From NCBI RefSeq assembly GCF_023983475.1, contig NZ_CP092712.1, positions 1 to 64,000 on the forward strand: 64,000 bases of DNA, given 5' to 3'. Every line of letters begins with the position of its first letter. Position 1 is the stretch's first letter. The position numbers and the translations under genes are program-made. Origin of the DNA: Aliivibrio fischeri ATCC 7744 = JCM 18803 = DSM 507. Lineage in GTDB: Bacteria > Pseudomonadota > Gammaproteobacteria > Enterobacterales > Vibrionaceae. Of the stretch, positions 1-11,744 are shown piece by piece. The notes under the pieces are model-generated. The model saw nothing but the letters and a program-made list of their open reading frames with translations. It was not told the origin of the DNA and did not search any database.

Positions 1-1410
1 GTGTCTTCATCGCTTTGGCTGCAGTGTTTACAGCGCCTTCAAGAAGAATTACCTTCCGCAGAATTCAGTATGTGGGTTAGACCACTACAAGCAGAATTAA
101 ATGACAATACCCTAACGCTATTTGCGCCGAATCGATTTGTACTCGATTGGGTACGTGATAAGTACTTAAATAGCATTAACTCATTATTAAATGAGTTCTG
201 TGGTAATGATATTCCTACTTTACGTTTTGAGGTGGGAAGTAAACCTGTATCTGCTCCTGCAGTACCAAAGCAGACCGCTGCTGATGTTGCGGCAGCTACT
301 TCTGCACCTGCACAACTTCAAGCGCGTCAATCTGTTCATAAACCGTGGGAATCTGAGGGTGCAGGCCCTGTTGCTGCGGATTTAAATCATCGTTCAAATG
401 TGAACCCTAAACATAAATTTACTAACTTTGTTGAAGGTAAATCGAACCAACTTGGTTTGGCGGCGGCACGTCAGGTTTCTGATAATCCAGGTACTGCTTA
501 TAATCCTCTCTTTTTATATGGTGGTACCGGTTTAGGTAAAACGCACTTATTACATGCCGTTGGTAATGCGATAGTGGATCGTAAACCCGATGCTCGCGTG
601 GTTTACATGCACTCAGAGCGTTTTGTTCAAGATATGGTGAAAGCACTGCAAAATAATGCAATTGAAGAATTTAAGCGTTATTACCGCAGTGTGGATGCGT
701 TATTGATTGATGATATTCAATTCTTTGCCAATAAAGAGCGTTCACAAGAAGAGTTCTTCCATACCTTTAATGCGTTATTGGAAGGCAATCAACAAATCAT
801 CTTAACTTCTGATAGATACCCGAAAGAAATTAATGGGGTAGAAGATCGCCTGAAATCTCGTTTTGGATGGGGTCTTACGGTTGCGATTGAGCCGCCAGAA
901 TTAGAAACCCGTGTTGCTATCTTGATGAAGAAAGCAGAAGATCACCAAATTCATTTAGCGGATGAAGTTGCCTTCTTTATTGCTAAGCGCTTACGTTCAA
1001 ATGTACGTGAGTTAGAAGGGGCATTAAACCGCGTTATTGCGAATGCAAACTTTACTGGTCGTGCAATTACGATTGATTTTGTACGTGAAGCATTACGCGA
1101 TTTATTAGCGTTACAAGAAAAATTAGTTACGATTGATAATATTCAAAAAACCGTTGCTGAGTACTATAAGATCAAAATGGCGGATTTATTATCTAAACGT
1201 CGTTCTCGTTCTGTTGCTCGTCCACGCCAACTTGCAATGGCGTTGTCAAAAGAGTTAACTAACCACAGCTTACCTGAAATCGGGGATGCATTTGGTGGTC
1301 GTGACCATACAACGGTATTACATGCTTGCCGTAAGATTGCGCAACTTCGAGAAGAAAGCCATGATATTAAAGAAGATTATTCTAATTTAATTCGTACGTT
1401 GTCATCGTAA
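1..1410 (+). CDS. dnaA: Chromosomal replication initiator DnaA
   Basis: DnaA binds DnaA boxes at oriC and opens the origin in its ATP form. The 469-residue product has the expected order: an N-terminal DnaB-interaction domain, a variable Ala/Gln/Pro-rich linker (about residues 80-130), an AAA+ domain with Walker [10 protein letters not shown] near residue 174 and Walker [10 protein letters not shown] near 233, and a C-terminal DNA-binding domain with the signature [15 protein letters not shown]. The GTG start is the first base of the window, so promoter and RBS are not visible. It is followed 32 bp later by dnaN in the classical dnaA-dnaN-recF-gyrB order. Confidence 0.98.
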   Translation: MSSSLWLQCLQRLQEELPSAEFSMWVRPLQAELNDNTLTLFAPNRFVLDWVRDKYLNSINSLLNEFCGNDIPTLRFEVGSKPVSAPAVPKQTAADVAAATSAPAQLQARQSVHKPWESEGAGPVAADLNHRSNVNPKHKFTNFVEGKSNQLGLAAARQVSDNPGTAYNPLFLYGGTGLGKTHLLHAVGNAIVDRKPDARVVYMHSERFVQDMVKALQNNAIEEFKRYYRSVDALLIDDIQFFANKERSQEEFFHTFNALLEGNQQIILTSDRYPKEINGVEDRLKSRFGWGLTVAIEPPELETRVAILMKKAEDHQIHLADEVAFFIAKRLRSNVRELEGALNRVIANANFTGRAITIDFVREALRDLLALQEKLVTIDNIQKTVAEYYKIKMADLLSKRRSRSVARPRQLAMALSKELTNHSLPEIGDAFGGRDHTTVLHACRKIAQLREESHDIKEDYSNLIRTLSS

Positions 1411-1442
1411 GCCATTATCTACTTTATATATAGACGAGTATT

Positions 1443-2543
1443 ATGAAATTTTCTATTGAACGCAGTCTGTTATTAAAACCACTGCAACAAGTATCTGGTG
1501 CCCTTGGTGGCCGTCCATCTCTGCCTATTTTAGGGAATATCTTACTGCAGGTAGAAAACGGCCAGTTGTCGATGACAGCAACGGATCTAGAAGTTGAATT
1601 AATCAGCAAAATTACACTAGAAGGCGATTTTGAAGCGGGTGCTGTTACCGTTCCTTCTCGTAAATTTTTAGATATTTGTCGTGGTTTGCCTGATAGCGCA
1701 AACATTACTATCGTATTAGAAGGTGATCGTGTTTTAGTTCGTTCAGGACGTAGTCGATTCACACTTGCTACATTACCAGCAAATGATTTTCCAAACATTG
1801 AAGGTTGGGAGAGTGAAGTTGAAATTACACTTTCTCAAGCACAACTTCGTAAGCTAATTGAGAGTACTCAATTCTCTATGGCTAACCAAGATGTTCGCTA
1901 TTACCTAAATGGTATGATGTTTGAAACTCAAGGTAATATTTTCCGTTCAGTTGCGACAGATGGTCACCGAATGGCGGTATGTAACATGCCAGTTGAATCA
2001 GAATTACCTGAACAACAAGTGATCATGCCACGCAAAGGTATTCAAGAGCTGGTTCGCTTACTTGACTCACCCGATCAGAGTGTTACTTTACAGTTTGGTA
2101 ATTCAAATGTGCGCGCAGAGGTGAATAACTTTGTCTTCACATCGAAGCTTGTTGATGGTCGTTTCCCTGATTATCGACGCGTAATGCCACAAAGTAGTAA
2201 TAAGACGCTAGAAGCGGATTGTGATGAACTGCGTCAAGCATTTGCGCGTGCAGCGATTTTATCAAATGAAAAATTCCGTGGTGTTCGCGTTAATTTAGCA
2301 AATAACCAAATGCGTATTACAGCGAACAATCCAGAGCAAGAAGAAGCGGAAGAAATCCTTGATGTGGATTTCCAAGGCGATGATATCGAAATTGGTTTTA
2401 ACGTAAGCTATGTATTAGATGTTCTGAATACTCTAAAATGTGAGCGTGTGCGAATTTCAATGACAACAGCTAATGCCAGTGCATTAGTGGAAGATTGTGC
2501 TAATGACGAAGCACAATACGTTGTTATGCCAATCCGTCTGTAG
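1443..2543 (+). CDS. dnaN: DNA polymerase III beta subunit (sliding clamp)
   Basis: The 366-residue product is the ring-shaped processivity clamp that tethers Pol III and other partners to DNA. Its length equals the usual bacterial clamp. It starts with the typical MKFSIERSLLLKPL and ends with the family's PMRL-like tail (VVMPIRL). The middle carries the clamp signature around LNGMMFE and TDGHRMAV. It lies 32 bp after dnaA and 13 bp before recF, so it is probably cotranscribed with both. Confidence 0.98.
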   Translation: MKFSIERSLLLKPLQQVSGALGGRPSLPILGNILLQVENGQLSMTATDLEVELISKITLEGDFEAGAVTVPSRKFLDICRGLPDSANITIVLEGDRVLVRSGRSRFTLATLPANDFPNIEGWESEVEITLSQAQLRKLIESTQFSMANQDVRYYLNGMMFETQGNIFRSVATDGHRMAVCNMPVESELPEQQVIMPRKGIQELVRLLDSPDQSVTLQFGNSNVRAEVNNFVFTSKLVDGRFPDYRRVMPQSSNKTLEADCDELRQAFARAAILSNEKFRGVRVNLANNQMRITANNPEQEEAEEILDVDFQGDDIEIGFNVSYVLDVLNTLKCERVRISMTTANASALVEDCANDEAQYVVMPIRL

Positions 2544-2556
2544 ATTTTAACCGTCG

Positions 2557-3636
2557 ATGCCATTATCTCGTTTAATCATTAATGATTTTCGTAATATAAC
2601 AACGTGTGATATTCAATTATCACCTGGTTTTAATTTTGTTATTGGCCCTAATGGCAGTGGGAAAACCAGTGTCCTTGAAGCGATTTATTTGCTCGGACAT
2701 GGTCGTTCATTTAAGAGCTCGTTAACAGGTCGAATTATTCGAAATGACTGTGACGAGCTTTTTATTCATGGGCGATTCACCACTCCAGAGCTGTTTGAAC
2801 TACCTATTGGTATAAATAAACAGCGTGATGGCACAACTGAAGTTAAAATAGGCGGAGAAAGTGGTCAAAAACTGGCACAATTAGCTAAAGTTTTACCACT
2901 TCAATTGATTCACCCTGAAGGGTTTGAATTAGTTACCGATGGCCCTAAATTTCGCCGTGCATTTATCGACTGGGGAGTGTTTCACGTGGAACCTGCATTT
3001 TATGATGCATGGAGCCGAGTGAAACGATTAACCAAACAACGTAATGCATTATTAAAAACGGCAAATAGCTATCGTGAATTGAGTTACTGGGATTTGGAAC
3101 TTGCCCAACTGTCTGAGAAGATAGATCAGTGGCGAGTGGATTACATCAATCACATATCTGAAGCAACTCAACAAATATGTCAGGCATTCTTACCAGAATA
3201 TGACATAAAGCTGTCATACTATCGCGGTTGGGATAGAGAAACCCCATACGCAGAATTGCTCAAGAAGAACTTTGAGCGTGATAAACAGCTGGGCTATACC
3301 GTTGGCGGCCCAAATAAAGCCGACTTAAGAATTAAAGTTGCAGGCACTCCTGTTGAGGATGTGTTGTCTCGCGGTCAACTTAAGTTGATGGTGTGTGCAT
3401 TACGATTAGCACAAGGGCAGCATTTAACTGAGGCAACAGGAAAGCAGTGCATCTATTTAATAGACGATTTTGCTTCTGAACTGGATAGTCATCGTCGCCA
3501 ATTGCTGGCTCAATATTTGAAACAGACAAAGGCGCAGGTGTTTATCAGTTCGATTACTGCTGAACAGATTGCAGATATGCATGATGATGAAAGCAAGATG
3601 TTCGAGATTGAACATGGCAAAATAGCCCAAGGATAA
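2557..3636 (+). CDS. recF: DNA replication and repair protein RecF
   Basis: RecF is an SMC-like ATPase that helps load RecA at gaps through the RecFOR pathway. The 359-residue product shows Walker [10 protein letters not shown] near residue 30, the signature motif SRGQLKLM near 270 and Walker [14 protein letters not shown] near 305. The ATG lies 13 bp after the dnaN stop, and gyrB begins 17 bp after its own stop. A near-perfect parS palindrome is embedded in the coding sequence at 2978-2993, where it encodes FHVEP. Confidence 0.97.
   Translation: MPLSRLIINDFRNITTCDIQLSPGFNFVIGPNGSGKTSVLEAIYLLGHGRSFKSSLTGRIIRNDCDELFIHGRFTTPELFELPIGINKQRDGTTEVKIGGESGQKLAQLAKVLPLQLIHPEGFELVTDGPKFRRAFIDWGVFHVEPAFYDAWSRVKRLTKQRNALLKTANSYRELSYWDLELAQLSEKIDQWRVDYINHISEATQQICQAFLPEYDIKLSYYRGWDRETPYAELLKKNFERDKQLGYTVGGPNKADLRIKVAGTPVEDVLSRGQLKLMVCALRLAQGQHLTEATGKQCIYLIDDFASELDSHRRQLLAQYLKQTKAQVFISSITAEQIADMHDDESKMFEIEHGKIAQG
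2978..2993. promoter_or_regulatory. parS-like ParB site inside recF
   Basis: The sequence TGTTTCACGTGGAACC matches the bacterial parS consensus TGTTTCACGTGAAACA at 14 of 16 positions and keeps the central CACGTG. It is the weakest of six such sites in the window. ParB would nucleate here for chromosome I segregation. Binding strength is uncertain because one arm of the palindrome is altered. Confidence 0.55.
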
Positions 3637-3650
3637 AAACGCGAGAGTAA

Positions 3651-6071
<2,421 letters not shown>

Positions 6072-6079
6072 GCTGAGTA

Positions 6080-6195
6080 AATATTTGCTGTAATCACTGA
6101 TTTCTGCGTTGAAGGTGCTCATTTATGTTCATAAGCTCCGCGCCTTCTCCTTGAACTAAGCGATTACAGCGGCAATTTATCTCAACTTAGAATTT
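6080..6195. repeat. Long imperfect palindrome after gyrB
   Basis: Arms TTGCTGTAATC (about 6087) and GATTACAGCGGCAA (about 6162) are inverted copies that enclose a second pair, GAAGG/CCTTC, with TATG/CATA nearer the centre. The whole could form a cruciform or RNA hairpin of about 110 nt. It has no T-tract of its own and lies before the true gyrB terminator. It looks like a dispersed intergenic palindromic repeat, but only one copy is in this window, so its family status is inferred. Confidence 0.5.
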
Positions 6196-6207
6196 AGATA
6201 TATGAGG

Positions 6208-6238
6208 AAGCACTGCTGTTGGCGGTGCTTTTTTTTAT
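6208..6238 (+). terminator. Intrinsic terminator of gyrB
   Basis: AAGCACTGC and GCGGTGCTT form a stem with a short loop, followed by eight T residues. It ends the dnaA-gyrB cluster. Confidence 0.85.
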
Positions 6239-6324
6239 CTGAAATTTGAGGCGTTATTTTTATTTATTGTTCATAGAGTTAGTGGTGTTTTTGGTTTAAA
6301 TCGAAAAATAAATAGCCTTTATCT

Positions 6325-6353
6325 CTTGAAAGTAAAAACAGTAAACCACATAT
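6325..6353 (+). promoter_or_regulatory. Sigma-32 type heat-shock promoter
   Basis: CTTGAA (6325-6330) is followed after 15 bp by CCACATAT (6346-6353), close to the sigma-32 consensus CTTGAA and CCCCATNT. It is the only good promoter candidate upstream of the small heat-shock gene and would give a leader of about 130 nt. Confidence 0.65.
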
Positions 6354-6439
6354 CTAGTTATGAAGAGGATGCCGATAGGGTCTTCTGAAAATGACTTGTC
6401 CAAAAAGGAAGGTCTTACAATTTATTAGAGTCAACTAAG

Positions 6440-6494
6440 GACCCAAAGTTAGGGGTAGTTGTACTCACTATTGCTTAAATTAAAGGATAGTATT
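6440..6494 (+). promoter_or_regulatory. ROSE-like RNA thermometer in the ibpA leader
   Basis: The Shine-Dalgarno AAAGGAT (6482-6488) is preceded by TTGCT (6471-6475). ROSE elements carry a U-(U/C)-GCU block that pairs with the anti-complementary AGGA of the RBS at low temperature. The long leader and the gene type, a small heat-shock protein, fit this class. The pairing is read by eye and was not folded. Confidence 0.5.
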
Positions 6495-6929
6495 ATGCGT
6501 AATGTAGATTTCACTCCACTGTATCGTTCAGCTATTGGTTTTGACCGTATTTTCAATCAAATGGAAAATCATTCAGCTAAAACAAATGGCGGTTACCCTC
6601 CATACAACATTGAACAGCAATCTGAAAATAAATACCGTATTACAATGGCGGTAGCAGGCTTTGCTGATAATCAAATCGATTTAACTCAACACGAAAATAT
6701 GCTGATTGTTCGTGGTGAACGTCCAAAAGACATTGAAGAAAAAACGTATTTATACCAAGGCATTGCTGAGCGTGACTTTGAACGTAAATTCCAATTAGCG
6801 GATTACGTGAAAGTGGTGGGCGCAACCATGGAAAATGGATTATTACACGTAGATTTAGAGCGTGAAATTCCAGAAGCGATGCAGCCTCGTAAGATTGCAA
6901 TTAATGGCAATAACTTGCTTGAAGGCTAA
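6495..6929 (+). CDS. ibpA: Small heat-shock protein (IbpA-like, Hsp20)
   Basis: The 144-residue product is a class A small heat-shock chaperone that holds unfolded proteins for DnaK/ClpB. It begins [20 protein letters not shown], the typical IbpA N-terminus. An alpha-crystallin domain follows (about residues 35-125, with [10 protein letters not shown] and [19 protein letters not shown]), then a short tail. The ATG at 6495 is preferred over an upstream GTG at 6459 because it has the RBS AAAGGA 7 bp before it and gives the family N-terminus. Sigma-32 promoter and thermometer features lie upstream. It is monocistronic. Confidence 0.95.
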   Translation: MRNVDFTPLYRSAIGFDRIFNQMENHSAKTNGGYPPYNIEQQSENKYRITMAVAGFADNQIDLTQHENMLIVRGERPKDIEEKTYLYQGIAERDFERKFQLADYVKVVGATMENGLLHVDLEREIPEAMQPRKIAINGNNLLEG

Positions 6930-6956
6930 TACTTAACGGTATGTATTATTGAAAAT

Positions 6957-6983
6957 AAAGGCGCTGTGATAGCGCCTTTTTTT
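6957..6983 (+). terminator. Intrinsic terminator of ibpA
   Basis: AAAGGCGCT and AGCGCCTTT form a tight stem, followed by a run of T residues. Confidence 0.85.
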
Positions 6984-7133
6984 GTGCCTGTATTTTATTA
7001 CAGCGGGTATTAGAAATAGTGATGACTTATTGCTTTGGAATCACCAATGCTGTTTGTCATTGATGATCATTCAACACTTGATATTGCCATTTATTGGTGA
7101 TGGAAAAGCAATGAGTCATGAGTACAAGTTTAT

Positions 7134-8381
7134 TTACTCTGAATACGCTTTCAACACTTCTTCAGCAATGATATTAATGCCTTTTTGCATCATGTCTTCA
7201 TCTTGAACGTAATTCATTCGTAAGCATTGATGAGCATGCTCCCAGCTGTCATCTTGCCCAATAAAGAAGTATTCACCCGGAACAATGAGTACACCACGCG
7301 CTTTTAAGCGTTTGTACAGTTCCATCGTCGTGATAGGCAGTTCATCAAACCATAGCCACAAGAAAATAGCACCTTCAGGTTTATGGATACGGAAACGTGG
7401 ATCAGTTATCGCTGTTTGTAGCATATTCACCGCTGTTTGCGACTTTTCACGATAGAAAGGCTGTATTACGTTTTCACTTAAACGCAATAAATCACCGGAT
7501 TCAATCATGTGTAATCCCATTGCTGGACCAACGCTACCAGGAGCAAGATTGATAATGCCGTTTAGATTTGTAATGGCTTCGGTCATCTTCTCATTTGCAA
7601 TCACAATACCGCAGCGTAATCCCGGTAATCCTAACTTAGATAGGCTCATACATAGGATGGTATTGTCGTTCCAGAATGGTGTGACTTCTTCAAAGATAAT
7701 GTTAGGGAAAGGGGTGCCATAAGCATTATCTAGAATCAGTGGGATGTTATTTTCACGCGCTAATTTATCCAGCTTAATCACTTCTTCGTCTGTAATTACA
7801 TTACCTGTAGGATTTGTAGGACGAGAAACACAAATCGCTCCGATAGATTCATCAACGGTTAATTGACTGAAATCGACGTGATATTTAAAGAGTCCATTGT
7901 CTAATAACTCAATTTCAGGACGATAAGAAATAAAGCTATCAAATTCCAACTCAGAATCGGCGTACCCAATGTATTCCGGAGCAAGAGGAAGCAATATTTT
8001 CTTTTTTGAACCGTCCGCGTAAGTACCAGCTAATAGATTGAATAAGCTAAAGAAAGCACTTTGAGAACCATTAGTTAAAGATATATTTTTTTCTGAAATA
8101 TCCCAACCGTAAGTTTCTTTTAATAGCTTTGCTAATGCTTTTACAAAGCTGTCTTTACCTTGAGGACCATCGTAGTTGGCCATTGCCGCAATGAGCTCAC
8201 CAGAGTCGAGCATTTTTTGTGAGGCGTCTTTAAAGTAGTCGAGCATGGCGGGAATACCAGCAGGGTTACCACCACCGAGCATGATGGCTCCAGGTGTACG
8301 TAAACCATCATTTAAATCATCCATTAATTGAGTGATCCCGCTGTAACGAGTAAATTTTTCGCCAAATTGAGTAAACTTCAT
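7134..8381 (-). CDS. avtA: Valine-pyruvate aminotransferase AvtA
   Basis: AvtA transfers an amino group between valine or alanine and pyruvate, in branched-chain amino acid and alanine synthesis. The 415-residue product is a fold-type I PLP enzyme. It has MLGGGNPAGIPAM near residue 34, the substrate-binding ISLTNGSQSAFFSLF near 101, and the PLP-lysine motif SLSKLGLPGLRCG near 245. The length matches E. coli AvtA (about 417). It is transcribed divergently from glyQ across about 230 bp. Confidence 0.93.
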   Translation of the reverse strand: MKFTQFGEKFTRYSGITQLMDDLNDGLRTPGAIMLGGGNPAGIPAMLDYFKDASQKMLDSGELIAAMANYDGPQGKDSFVKALAKLLKETYGWDISEKNISLTNGSQSAFFSLFNLLAGTYADGSKKKILLPLAPEYIGYADSELEFDSFISYRPEIELLDNGLFKYHVDFSQLTVDESIGAICVSRPTNPTGNVITDEEVIKLDKLARENNIPLILDNAYGTPFPNIIFEEVTPFWNDNTILCMSLSKLGLPGLRCGIVIANEKMTEAITNLNGIINLAPGSVGPAMGLHMIESGDLLRLSENVIQPFYREKSQTAVNMLQTAITDPRFRIHKPEGAIFLWLWFDELPITTMELYKRLKARGVLIVPGEYFFIGQDDSWEHAHQCLRMNYVQDEDMMQKGINIIAEEVLKAYSE

Positions 8382-8609
8382 TACGACTACCGCGCTAATT
8401 GTTGAGTCTGAGTATTGATTGTTTTAACAACATACCTCAACACCAAACAGAGTTAAAGAGGCAAGATAATCACCATTTTTATTGCTTAGCACGTAAAGTC
8501 ACGGTGAATTTTAAGAAAGTGCTTATTTTTGCTACTCCCAAAGAGCCTCGTAAGGTATAGTTACTTGTTATATTTTTATTTATTACTAACGAATCGCGCG
8601 AATTAAATT

Positions 8610-9530
8610 ATGCAAAAATACGATATCAAAACCTTCCAGGGAATGATCCTCGCGCTGCAGGATTATTGGGCACAAAACGGTTGTACTATTGTACAGCCTC
8701 TAGATATGGAAGTAGGTGCAGGCACCTCTCACCCGATGACTTGTTTACGTGCACTTGGCCCAGAGCCAATGTCAACAGCTTACGTACAACCATCTCGTCG
8801 TCCTACTGATGGCCGTTACGGTGAAAACCCGAACCGTCTTCAGCACTACTACCAATTTCAAGTTGCTTTGAAACCATCGCCTGACAACATTCAAGAGTTG
8901 TACTTAGGCTCTCTAGAAGTGCTTGGTATCGACCCATTAGTTCACGATATTCGTTTCGTTGAAGACAACTGGGAAAACCCAACACTAGGTGCATGGGGTT
9001 TAGGTTGGGAAATCTGGCTAAACGGTATGGAAGTAACGCAGTTTACTTACTTCCAGCAAGTAGGTGGTCTTGAGTGTAAACCTGTAACGGGTGAAATCAC
9101 TTACGGTATCGAGCGTCTTGCTATGTATATTCAAGAAGTTGATTCTGTTTACGATCTTGTATGGAACATTGGTCCAGATGGTACTGCCGTTACTTACGGT
9201 GACATTTTCCACCAAAATGAAGTTGAGCAATCGACTTACAACTTCGAGCACGCAGACGTTGATTTCTTATTTGGTTTCTTCGACCAATGTGAAAAAGAAT
9301 CTAAAGAGCTTTTAGAGTTAGAAAAACCGCTTCCTCTTCCTGCTTATGAGCGCATCCTAAAAGCAGCTCACGCATTTAACTTATTAGATGCACGTAAAGC
9401 GATCTCTGTAACTGAACGTCAACGTTACATCCTTCGTATCCGTAACCTAACTAAAGCGGTTGCAGAAGCATACTATGCATCACGTGAAGCCCTAGGTTTC
9501 CCAATGTGTAAGAAGAACGAGGAGAAGTAA
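8610..9530 (+). CDS. glyQ: Glycyl-tRNA synthetase alpha subunit
   Basis: The 306-residue product is the catalytic subunit of the alpha2beta2 class II enzyme that charges tRNA-Gly. The N-terminus ([19 protein letters not shown]) and the [20 protein letters not shown] region near residue 65 are diagnostic. It lies 2 bp before glyS, so the subunits are translationally linked in one operon. Confidence 0.98.
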
Positions 9531-9532
9531 TC

Positions 9533-11599
9533 ATGGCGAAGAATTTTCTAATTGAATTAGGTACAGAAGAGCTTCCACCAACAGCACTTCGTTCATTAGC
9601 TGAAGCGTTTGCATCAAACTTTGAAGCAGAATTAAAAGCAGCTGATTTAGCACACCAAGGTGTTAAATGGTATGCAACACCACGTCGTTTAGCGCTTAAA
9701 ATTGCTGAACTAGCAGAAAGCCAAGCGGATAAAGTGGTTGAGAAACGCGGTCCTGCTGTTTCTGCTGCATTTGATGCTGATGGTAATCCAACAAAAGCGG
9801 CTCAAGGTTGGGCTCGTGGTAACGGTATTACGGTTGAACAAGCTGATCGTCTAAAAACAGACAAAGGCGAGTGGTTACTTCATAAAGAAGAAGTAAAAGG
9901 CAAACCAGTACAAGAGCTTGTTGTGGATTTTGCAGCAAAAGCATTAGCAGGTTTACCTATCCCTAAAGCAATGCGCTGGGGTAACTCTGACATTCAATTC
10001 ATTCGTCCAGTAAAAACACTGACTATCCTATTAGGTGACGAGCTGATTGAAGGTTCTATCTTAGGCGTGAGTTCAGCTCGTACTATTCGTGGTCACCGTT
10101 TTATGGGTGAATCTGAATTTACGATTGATTCTGCTGATCAATACCCTGCGATTTTAGAAGAGCGCGGTAAAGTAATGGCAGATTACGATGCTCGTAAAGC
10201 TATCATCTTAGCTGATTCTGAAAAAGCGGCAGCTGCAGTAGGCGGTAAAGCAGATTTAGAAGACGATCTTGTAGAAGAAGTTACGTCATTAGTAGAATGG
10301 CCTGTTGTTCTTACTGCTAAGTTTGAAGAAGAGTTCTTAAAAGTACCTTCAGAAGCATTAGTGTACACAATGAAGGGCGATCAGAAGTACTTCCCTGTAT
10401 ACGATGAGAACAAAAAACTGCTTCCTAACTTTATCTTTGTATCTAACATTGAGTCTAAAGAGCCTCGTCATGTTATCGAAGGTAACGAGAAGGTGGTTCG
10501 TCCACGTCTTGCTGATGCAGAGTTCTTCTTTAATACAGACCGTAAGCGTCCGCTTATCGACCGTCTACCTGAATTAGAACAAGCTATCTTCCAGAAGCAA
10601 TTAGGTACGATCAAAGACAAAACTGACCGTATTACTGAGCTTGCAGGTTACATTGCTGAACAAATCGGTGCTGATGTTGAGAAATCTCAACGAGCAGGCC
10701 TTTTAGCTAAGTGTGACTTGATGACATCTATGGTATTTGAATTTACAGATACACAAGGTGTAATGGGTATGCACTACGCAACTCATGATGGTGAAGATGA
10801 GCAAGTAGCATTAGCACTGTACGAGCAATATATGCCACGCTTTGCTGGTGATGATTTACCAAGTACTGATATTTCAGCATCAGTAGCAATGGCGGATAAA
10901 TTAGATACGCTGGTTGGTATTTTCGGTATTGGCCAAGCACCTAAAGGCTCGGATCCATTTGCACTTCGTCGTGCGGCTCTAGGTGTTCTACGTATTATCG
11001 TTGAGAAAGAATACAACTTAGATTTAGTTGATCTTGTTGCAAAAGCACAATCTCTGTTTGGCGATAAACTATCGAATGCAAATGTAGCGACTGACGTAAT
11101 TGATTTCATGTTAGGTCGTTTCCGTGCATGGTACCAAGATGAAGGTTTCAGTGTAGACATCATCCAAGCGGTTCTTGCTCGTCGTCCGACAAAACCAGCT
11201 GATTTCGATAAGCGTGTGAAAGCGGTATCTCACTTCCGTGAATTAGATGCAGCAGAATCACTAGCAGCAGCGAACAAGCGTGTTGGCAATATCCTTGCTA
11301 AATTTGATGGTGAGCTTGCTCAAGAGATTGATCTTGCTCTTCTACAAGAAGATGCTGAGAAAGCATTAGCTGAGAAAGTTGAAATCTTAGCTGAAGCGTT
11401 AGAGCCAGTATTTGCAGCAGGTAACTACCAAGAAGCGTTAAGTCGTCTTGCAGAACTACGTGAGCCTGTAGATGCGTTCTTCGATAACGTAATGGTTATG
11501 GCTGATGATGAAGCGCTTAAGACAAACCGTCTAACACTTCTGAATAAGCTACGTAACTTATTCCTAGATATTGCTGATATTTCTCTTCTTCAAAAATAA
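9533..11599 (+). CDS. glyS: Glycyl-tRNA synthetase beta subunit
   Basis: The 688-residue product is the partner of GlyQ and carries the tRNA-binding and HD-like domains. It starts [20 protein letters not shown], as in the family, and has [17 protein letters not shown] near residue 472, a DALR-type anticodon-binding neighbourhood. RBS GAGGAGAA lies at the end of glyQ. An intrinsic terminator follows at 11619-11648. Confidence 0.98.
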   Translation: MAKNFLIELGTEELPPTALRSLAEAFASNFEAELKAADLAHQGVKWYATPRRLALKIAELAESQADKVVEKRGPAVSAAFDADGNPTKAAQGWARGNGITVEQADRLKTDKGEWLLHKEEVKGKPVQELVVDFAAKALAGLPIPKAMRWGNSDIQFIRPVKTLTILLGDELIEGSILGVSSARTIRGHRFMGESEFTIDSADQYPAILEERGKVMADYDARKAIILADSEKAAAAVGGKADLEDDLVEEVTSLVEWPVVLTAKFEEEFLKVPSEALVYTMKGDQKYFPVYDENKKLLPNFIFVSNIESKEPRHVIEGNEKVVRPRLADAEFFFNTDRKRPLIDRLPELEQAIFQKQLGTIKDKTDRITELAGYIAEQIGADVEKSQRAGLLAKCDLMTSMVFEFTDTQGVMGMHYATHDGEDEQVALALYEQYMPRFAGDDLPSTDISASVAMADKLDTLVGIFGIGQAPKGSDPFALRRAALGVLRIIVEKEYNLDLVDLVAKAQSLFGDKLSNANVATDVIDFMLGRFRAWYQDEGFSVDIIQAVLARRPTKPADFDKRVKAVSHFRELDAAESLAAANKRVGNILAKFDGELAQEIDLALLQEDAEKALAEKVEILAEALEPVFAAGNYQEALSRLAELREPVDAFFDNVMVMADDEALKTNRLTLLNKLRNLFLDIADISLLQK

Positions 11600-11618
11600 G
11601 AAATAGCCTTATCAAATG

Positions 11619-11648
11619 AAATACCTCGCTAATGCGGGGTATTTTTTT
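11619..11648 (+). terminator. Intrinsic terminator of glyQS
   Basis: AAATACCTCGC and GCGGGGTATTT form a stem with a small loop, followed by a T-tract. Confidence 0.85.
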
Positions 11649-11744
11649 GTCTAAATATCGTATTTTCGAAAATTAGAGATTAATAATGTTGTTAACAATG
11701 GCTACAATTGAGTCACTGTTATTATTTTTAGGTTTCTGATTTCG

